The notes under the pieces: model-generated
Told to the model about the DNA's origin: nothing
The model's database searches: none
The model's input: the letters and a program-made list of their open reading frames with translations, nothing else
Shown: piece after piece, positions 38,007-42,159 of the stretch
Layout of the letters: every line of letters begins with the position of its first letter
How positions within the stretch are numbered: position 1 is the stretch's first letter
IMG/VR virus record: IMGVR_UViG_3300037104_000769
Location: 1-42,159 of that record
DNA from: a virus
DNA: 42,159 bases
Direction: 5' to 3' (one strand)
Program-made: the position numbers and the translations under genes

Positions 38007-38388
38007 TCCCATCAAGGAAGCCCTGATAGCGACCCTCGAGGAGCTTGTCCCGACTCCCGCAGACCAGTGGGAGGAGGACGTGGACAAGGTCATCACGCTG
38101 CCGAGCGGTAACGTCGCCAAGCTGCGAGAGCCGGCGTTCCAGATGCACGTGCTGCTCAACACCTTCCCGCCGCACCTGCGCGCCATCACAGAGAAGCACA
38201 TCGCAGACAAGAAGGAGTGGGGGCAAGCCGAGAACCAGCAGCTCCTTGACTGGCTCATCTGCGAGTCGTTCGTCGAGCCTCGCGTGTCGCTGGCGAAGAA
38301 GACCGGCTGCCTGCACATCTCGCGGATCTCTGACCGCGACAAGGGTGCGGTCGTCTTCGCGCTCAATCTCCAGAGGTACGTGCGCTGA
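37999..38388 (+). CDS. Tail assembly chaperone-like protein 2
   Basis: A 129-residue protein from ATG 37999. It contains KVITLPSGNVAKLREPAFQM, the motif shared with the preceding protein, and a helical C-terminus with LLDWLICESFVEPRVSL. It overlaps the previous gene by eight bases and ends on the ATG of the tape measure. Position argues for a tail assembly chaperone. Confidence 0.62.
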   Translation: MSDPIKEALIATLEELVPTPADQWEEDVDKVITLPSGNVAKLREPAFQMHVLLNTFPPHLRAITEKHIADKKEWGQAENQQLLDWLICESFVEPRVSLAKKTGCLHISRISDRDKGAVVFALNLQRYVR

Positions 38389-40067
38389 TGGCGTCCGACG
38401 CTGTAGCTGTCCTGCGCCTCCTCCTCACCGGCGATTCGGCCGGTGCGGTCGCTGCGATCAAGGAAGTCGACGCAGCGACCCAGGTCAGCGCGGCTAAGAC
38501 CATCTCCGCTGAGGATGCGCAGTTCGCGGCGCAGAAGAAGAACGTCACCGCGGGTCGCGCCGGCATGGCGCTCATGGCCGGCGGCATCGGCCTGGTCGCC
38601 GCCGCCGTCTACGAGACCGGCAAGCAGTACAAGACCTTCGCCGAGGCCGTCGTCACCACCGAGCGCGTCACCAATCTCGGCGCAGAGGGCGCTTCGCGGC
38701 TCGTCGGAGAGTGGCAGACGATGGGTCTCAACGTCGAGTCCATGGGCCGCATCGTCGCGCGCTTCTCCAAGAACTACGAGACCGCGATCGACCCGACGAC
38801 GAAGAGCACGAACGCCGCCGTGGCCGCCTTCAAGGCTCTCGGCCTTGCGCCGGATCAACTGAAGAAGCTGGGCGCCGACCAGACGCTCGAGCTGGTGCGC
38901 TCCAAGCTCTCCGGCATGGCCGACCACGCAGAGCGCGCCAAGGTGGAGCTGGCGCTGTTCAGCGGCAGGTCCATGAGCCCCGAGCTCATGCGCTGGCTCG
39001 ACGCCAGCAACGCCGGCCTGGCGAAGATCGACGCGCAGCTCAAGAGCGCTGGCCTCATCTGGAACGAGGACCAGGTGAAGCAGGCAGAGCAGTTTGGTGG
39101 CGAGCTGCGCGCCGTCGAGGAGGAGTTCAAGGCAGTCGGCGTGTCCATCTTCCAGACGCTTGTGCCGGCGTTCTCTGACCTGCTCAAGGTGGGGCTCCCG
39201 GTGATGGGCGCCTTCAACCACCTGCCGGGGATCTTCAAAGACATCCTCGTCTTCGCGCCGGGCGTTGCCATGTTCGCGATCGGGCTCAACAAGTTCGCGG
39301 GGGCGCTGCAGGCAAGCTGGAAGAACGGCGTCGAGACCGTGAAGTTCATCAAGCAGCTCATCGGTGCAGAGAAGGTCGAGAAGATCGTGACCACAGAGGC
39401 CACCGTGGCCACGGAGGCGCAGACCACCGCCACCGTTGCTGGGACCGGCGCCATGAAGGCTGGCATCGTGACCATGGGGCTCTACGCCGCTGTGCTCGCC
39501 GGAATCGTCGCCGACATCTATCTGCTCGTGAAGGCGTACCAGGCGTGGCAGAGCGCCGAGGCAGCGATCCAGCAGGAGATGCAGCAGGCCAAGGGTGAGT
39601 CGGCCACTGCGAATACTGCTCAAGCGAAGATCGACGCTTGGAAGACCGCGCACCCTGGCCAGGCGCTGCCCGCCGACTACCAGGCGTTGCAGCAGAGTGT
39701 GACCACAGCGCAGACCGAGGCTCAGGGCAATGTCGGGCGTCAGGTGCTCAAGAATGCGCCGAGCAAGCTTCTCCTGGGCTCAGGATACAAGGCGCTGCTC
39801 GGATTGGCGGAGGGCATCGACACGGTGGTCAACACACCGACTCCCTTCGTTGCCGGCGAGGGCGCATATCCCGAGCGACTCACGGTCACGCCTTTGAAGG
39901 GCGGACGCGGCAGCGCCAGTGACCGTCAGGTCGTGCTGCAGATGCACTTCGCGGGCGCCAACTTCAACGGCGCCCCCGACGCGGCCACGGCGCGGCGCTG
40001 GGCGGGGCCAATCGGCGACGCGCTGATGGGCAAAGTGCGCGGCCACCTGACGGGCCAGAATGCCTAG
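38388..40067 (+). CDS. Tape measure protein
   Basis: A 559-residue protein with the longest helical stretch in the window. Hydrophobic segments are near residues 57-75, 285-300 and 365-383; charged helices (EMQQAKGESATANTAQAKID, QSVTTAQTEAQGNVG) fill the rest. Glycine/alanine-rich membrane-like stretches and the location after chaperones are typical. By the usual 1.5 angstrom per residue, the tail would be about 80 nm. Its ATG overlaps the previous TGA. Confidence 0.85.
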   Translation: MASDAVAVLRLLLTGDSAGAVAAIKEVDAATQVSAAKTISAEDAQFAAQKKNVTAGRAGMALMAGGIGLVAAAVYETGKQYKTFAEAVVTTERVTNLGAEGASRLVGEWQTMGLNVESMGRIVARFSKNYETAIDPTTKSTNAAVAAFKALGLAPDQLKKLGADQTLELVRSKLSGMADHAERAKVELALFSGRSMSPELMRWLDASNAGLAKIDAQLKSAGLIWNEDQVKQAEQFGGELRAVEEEFKAVGVSIFQTLVPAFSDLLKVGLPVMGAFNHLPGIFKDILVFAPGVAMFAIGLNKFAGALQASWKNGVETVKFIKQLIGAEKVEKIVTTEATVATEAQTTATVAGTGAMKAGIVTMGLYAAVLAGIVADIYLLVKAYQAWQSAEAAIQQEMQQAKGESATANTAQAKIDAWKTAHPGQALPADYQALQQSVTTAQTEAQGNVGRQVLKNAPSKLLLGSGYKALLGLAEGIDTVVNTPTPFVAGEGAYPERLTVTPLKGGRGSASDRQVVLQMHFAGANFNGAPDAATARRWAGPIGDALMGKVRGHLTGQNA

Positions 40068-40497
40068 CCTGTGGGCAGACTGCCAGCTCGGCGCGTTCCT
40101 CTTCACCGGCAACAACGGCGCCGCCATCACCGGACCCATCAAGATCGGCGCCAAGCCGCGCACGATCCCCGCGCTCTCGAACGCCCTCAGCGTGAAGCCC
40201 GTACAGGGTCCCGACTTTCAGCCCGACTTCCGGCAGATAGAGATCGTGTCATTTTCGCTCTGGGGCATCGAGTCGCAGTCCGAGACGGCCGCCAACCACC
40301 TCAAGCGCCTGCTCACGAACCTGAAGACCGAGGTGGGAAGGGCCACGAACAAGTTGACGATCTCGTGGTGGGGGCTCCGCGTGCCCTACGTGTACACCGT
40401 CGTCAAGAACCAGGACTTCCCCTATCAGATCGAGGCGCTTACGCAGACACGCAAGCGCCTCGACAACCTCTCGCTCACCTTGTCCGTGAAGGAGTAG
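40060..40497 (+). CDS. Tail protein, distal tail candidate
   Basis: A 145-residue protein with an eight-base overlap with the tape measure gene. It is beta-rich with FSLWGIESQSETAANHLKRL and WWGLRVPYVYTVVKN. Being the first gene after the tape measure suggests a distal tail protein, but the chain is shorter than usual Dit proteins. Exact role uncertain. Confidence 0.5.
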   Translation: MPSLWADCQLGAFLFTGNNGAAITGPIKIGAKPRTIPALSNALSVKPVQGPDFQPDFRQIEIVSFSLWGIESQSETAANHLKRLLTNLKTEVGRATNKLTISWWGLRVPYVYTVVKNQDFPYQIEALTQTRKRLDNLSLTLSVKE

Positions 40498-40499
40498 CC

Positions 40500-40898
40500 A
40501 TGCCTGTTAGCACCTACGAAGCGAACCTGATCGCCACAGCCAAGGCGCACGGGACGGCCTACCAGGCTCCCGCGACGCTCTACCTGAAGCTGGTCACCAC
40601 GCAGACCACGGCCGACACGCCGGGCACGGAGGTGACGCTCGGCTCCTACGTGCCCCACACCTTCGCGCAGTCGGGCTGGACCAACGACGCCGCCGGGAAC
40701 CTGGCGCTCACGGCAGACATCTCCTACCCGCTGGCGACGGCCGACTACGACGGCGACGTGCTCTGCGTCGAGGCGTGGGACACGGCAGACGACTCGGGGC
40801 ACATGCGCGAGTGGTACGACCTCGCTTCGCCGCTCACAGTGATCGCCGGACAGACGCCCACCATCCTTGCCAGCGACCTGACCTATGGCGTGAGCTAA
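40500..40898 (+). CDS. Tail fibre-like / minor tail protein
   Basis: ATG 40500, preceded by AAGGAG, gives 132 residues. YLKLVTTQTTADTPGTEVTL and PHTFAQSGWTNDAAGNLALT are characteristic of the small 'tail fibre' proteins common in actinobacteriophages, beta-rich and likely trimeric. It lies directly before the first glycine-rich tail protein. Confidence 0.6.
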   Translation: MPVSTYEANLIATAKAHGTAYQAPATLYLKLVTTQTTADTPGTEVTLGSYVPHTFAQSGWTNDAAGNLALTADISYPLATADYDGDVLCVEAWDTADDSGHMREWYDLASPLTVIAGQTPTILASDLTYGVS

Positions 40899-40908
40899 GG
40901 GCTCTCCC

Positions 40909-42087
40909 GTGACCTACAACGGCGAGACTCCGTACACCGACGGTGCCTACACCGTCGTCGAGTTCCTGACGACGGGCGAGTTCGTCACGCCCACAGGCGT
41001 CACCGAGGCAGACGTTCTCGTGGTGGGTGGCGGCGGCGGCGGTTCGGCGGGCGGCGGCGGCGCGGGCGGGTTGCTCGACCTGAGCGGAGTCACGCTTTCA
41101 GGGACCATGGCTGTGGTCGTTGGCGCGGGCGGCGCGGGGCATCAGGCCGAATATATGGGCAACGTCTACCCTGAGGCTCCCGGGGACACAGGTGGAAACT
41201 CGACCTTTGCCGGATACACGGCCTACGGCGGCGGCGGCGGAGGCGAGGTTCACGACTCGATGATACCCGGCAACGGGCAGCCCGGCGGGTCCGGCGGCGG
41301 CGCCGGCCTCTCCAGCGTCGTTACCCACGACGGCGGCGCAGGGACCAGCGGGCAGGGCCACGACGGCGGCAGCGCCGGGTCACACTCCTACGGCTACCCC
41401 GGCGGCGGCGGCGGCGGCGCGGGCGCTGTAGGCGGCGCAGGCGCGACGAATCAGGGCGGCGCGGGCGGCGCGGGCGTGACGTGGCACGGCACGCTCTACG
41501 CTGAGGGCGGTGGCGGCGGCTGCTACAACAACGGCGCGGGCGGCGCGACTAGCGGCTGCGGAGGCGCAGGCCGCGTCGGCGGCGGGACTACGGTCGGCTA
41601 CGCGGGCGCGACCAACCGCGGCGGTGGCGGTGGCGGCGTTGGTCAGATGTCGAGCGTCGGCGGCGCGGGCGGCAGCGGCGTCGTCATCATCCGCTACCTC
41701 ACGCCGGGAAGTTCCTCCTACTTTTCGGCTGCCGGTGGCCTCCTGGTCAGCACGAGCGTCACGGTCGTGGTTCCCGAGGAGCGCGACTTCGTAGCCCACG
41801 GCGGTCTCACAGTCTCTGCAACCGTCGACCTCGCAAGCAAGACCTACGTCAAGGCCGCGGGCGGCGTCTCCTGCGCGCAGGACCCCTGCTGGATTGACGT
41901 GAGCGGCCTCTACAGCGGGCAGGTGCAGGCGGCCGGCGGAGTGCAGATCGTCACTACCATCGTGCGCATCAGCGTCGGCGAGGACCTGCCCCCAACCGAC
42001 GACATCGGCTGGCTCAGCGGTGAAGACACCATCGTGGCGCAGGGCGGCATGGTGAGCAGGACCTTCGCGGTCATGAGTGCGTCGTGA
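40909..42087 (+). CDS. Glycine-rich tail protein (copy 1)
   Basis: GTG 40909 gives 392 residues. The N-terminus (NGETPYTDGAYTVVEFLTTG) leads into a Gly-rich domain from about residue 40 to 255, with clusters of G around VVGGGGGGSAGGGGAGGLLD and closing strands GSGVVIIRYLTPGSSSYFSA. A repetitive C-terminus has SAAGGLL, AHGGLTV and KAAGGVS, i.e. several 'A-x-GG' strands. It is paralogous to 512-1621. Glycine-rich tail proteins are often attached to fibres and help adhesion. The end of this gene is repeated at window positions 1-90. Confidence 0.8.
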   Translation: MTYNGETPYTDGAYTVVEFLTTGEFVTPTGVTEADVLVVGGGGGGSAGGGGAGGLLDLSGVTLSGTMAVVVGAGGAGHQAEYMGNVYPEAPGDTGGNSTFAGYTAYGGGGGGEVHDSMIPGNGQPGGSGGGAGLSSVVTHDGGAGTSGQGHDGGSAGSHSYGYPGGGGGGAGAVGGAGATNQGGAGGAGVTWHGTLYAEGGGGGCYNNGAGGATSGCGGAGRVGGGTTVGYAGATNRGGGGGGVGQMSSVGGAGGSGVVIIRYLTPGSSSYFSAAGGLLVSTSVTVVVPEERDFVAHGGLTVSATVDLASKTYVKAAGGVSCAQDPCWIDVSGLYSGQVQAAGGVQIVTTIVRISVGEDLPPTDDIGWLSGEDTIVAQGGMVSRTFAVMSAS

Positions 42088-42159
42088 GCAACAACATCCG
42101 CAGCCTCGTGGTGCGCATGGGCGGCAAGATCAAGAGCGACGGCGGCACGACCGGACGTG
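41998..42159. repeat. Right copy of terminal redundancy
   Basis: Matches 1-162; three synonymous differences at 42000, 42021 and 42033. See the left copy. Confidence 0.95.
42084..42159 (+). CDS. Partial: start of the tail-tip gene at 87 (duplicate)
   Basis: The first 25 codons of the gene at 87-515 are repeated here and cut by the window end. It overlaps the stop of the glycine-rich gene by GTGA. It is the same gene after circular closure. Confidence 0.9.
   Translation, partial: MSNNIRSLVVRMGGKIKSDGGTTGR

Noticed and set aside
37878-39653. Long minus-strand frame (591 codons) opposite chaperone and tape measure genes
   Set aside because: No domain, Leu/Arg/His-rich shadow composition, and contradicts operon direction.
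40909-42087. Diversity-generating retroelement target in glycine-rich tail genes
   Set aside because: No reverse transcriptase, template repeat or avd-like gene was found; similarity between the two copies is paralogy.

Overview
The window is best read as the complete genome of one temperate, tailed bacteriophage, about 42.0 kb. The last 162 bases (41998-42159) repeat the first 162, so the molecule is circular, circularly permuted or terminally redundant, and the tail operon runs through the join. Base composition is strongly G+C rich. Promoters with a TANNNT box six or seven bases before a start codon, a BldC/MerR-like regulator and a CGAAC-N4-GTTCG SOS-type box all point to an actinobacterial host; this is inference, because no host sequence is present. 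Tail genes (long tape measure, tube, terminator and hub-like proteins, no sheath) suggest a siphovirus.

Layout. 26801-42087 continuing into 1-2910 is the late operon: TerS, TerL, a portal fused to a Mu F-like domain, Mu I-like protease with a nested scaffold, decoration and capsid proteins, connector and tail completion proteins, tail tube, two chaperone-like proteins, tape measure, then tail-tip proteins including two glycine-rich paralogues. 2915-10409 holds lysis-type genes (coiled-coil membrane protein, papain-like and CHAP-like proteins, an exported transglycosylase, a three-TM holin candidate), interrupted by a methyltransferase-endonuclease fusion and followed by a chain of tiny overlapping genes. 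10478-11041 is the only minus-strand gene, an envelope-anchored protein, separated from the early operon by a control region with a LexA-like box. 11261-22902 is the early operon: regulators, an HNH-AP2 endonuclease, many small zinc-ribbon proteins, a Sak4-like ATPase, an ASCH protein, a DUF5131 protein, a RepA-like helicase, SSB and RusA. An attP carrying the 3' half of a tRNA-Val, a strong terminator and a tyrosine integrase follow (22929-24319), then small genes and a ParB-methyltransferase (24345-26804).

Working model. Integrase recombines attP with a host tRNA gene. DNA damage may relieve LexA control of the switch region. The early operon replicates and recombines DNA using a helicase, SSB and annealing ATPase next to an iteron array that is the best origin candidate (19293-19535); no polymerase, primase or classical CI repressor was recognised. 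Two DNA methyltransferases probably mark or protect the phage DNA.

The strongest less-expected signals are the modular iteron/hairpin array, the LexA-like box, a recurring CCCCCAGTCACGAAGGAG start-associated element in the structural operon, the methyltransferase-endonuclease fusion with a leaderless promoter, and a tail-hub region that seems split by a glycine-rich gene.
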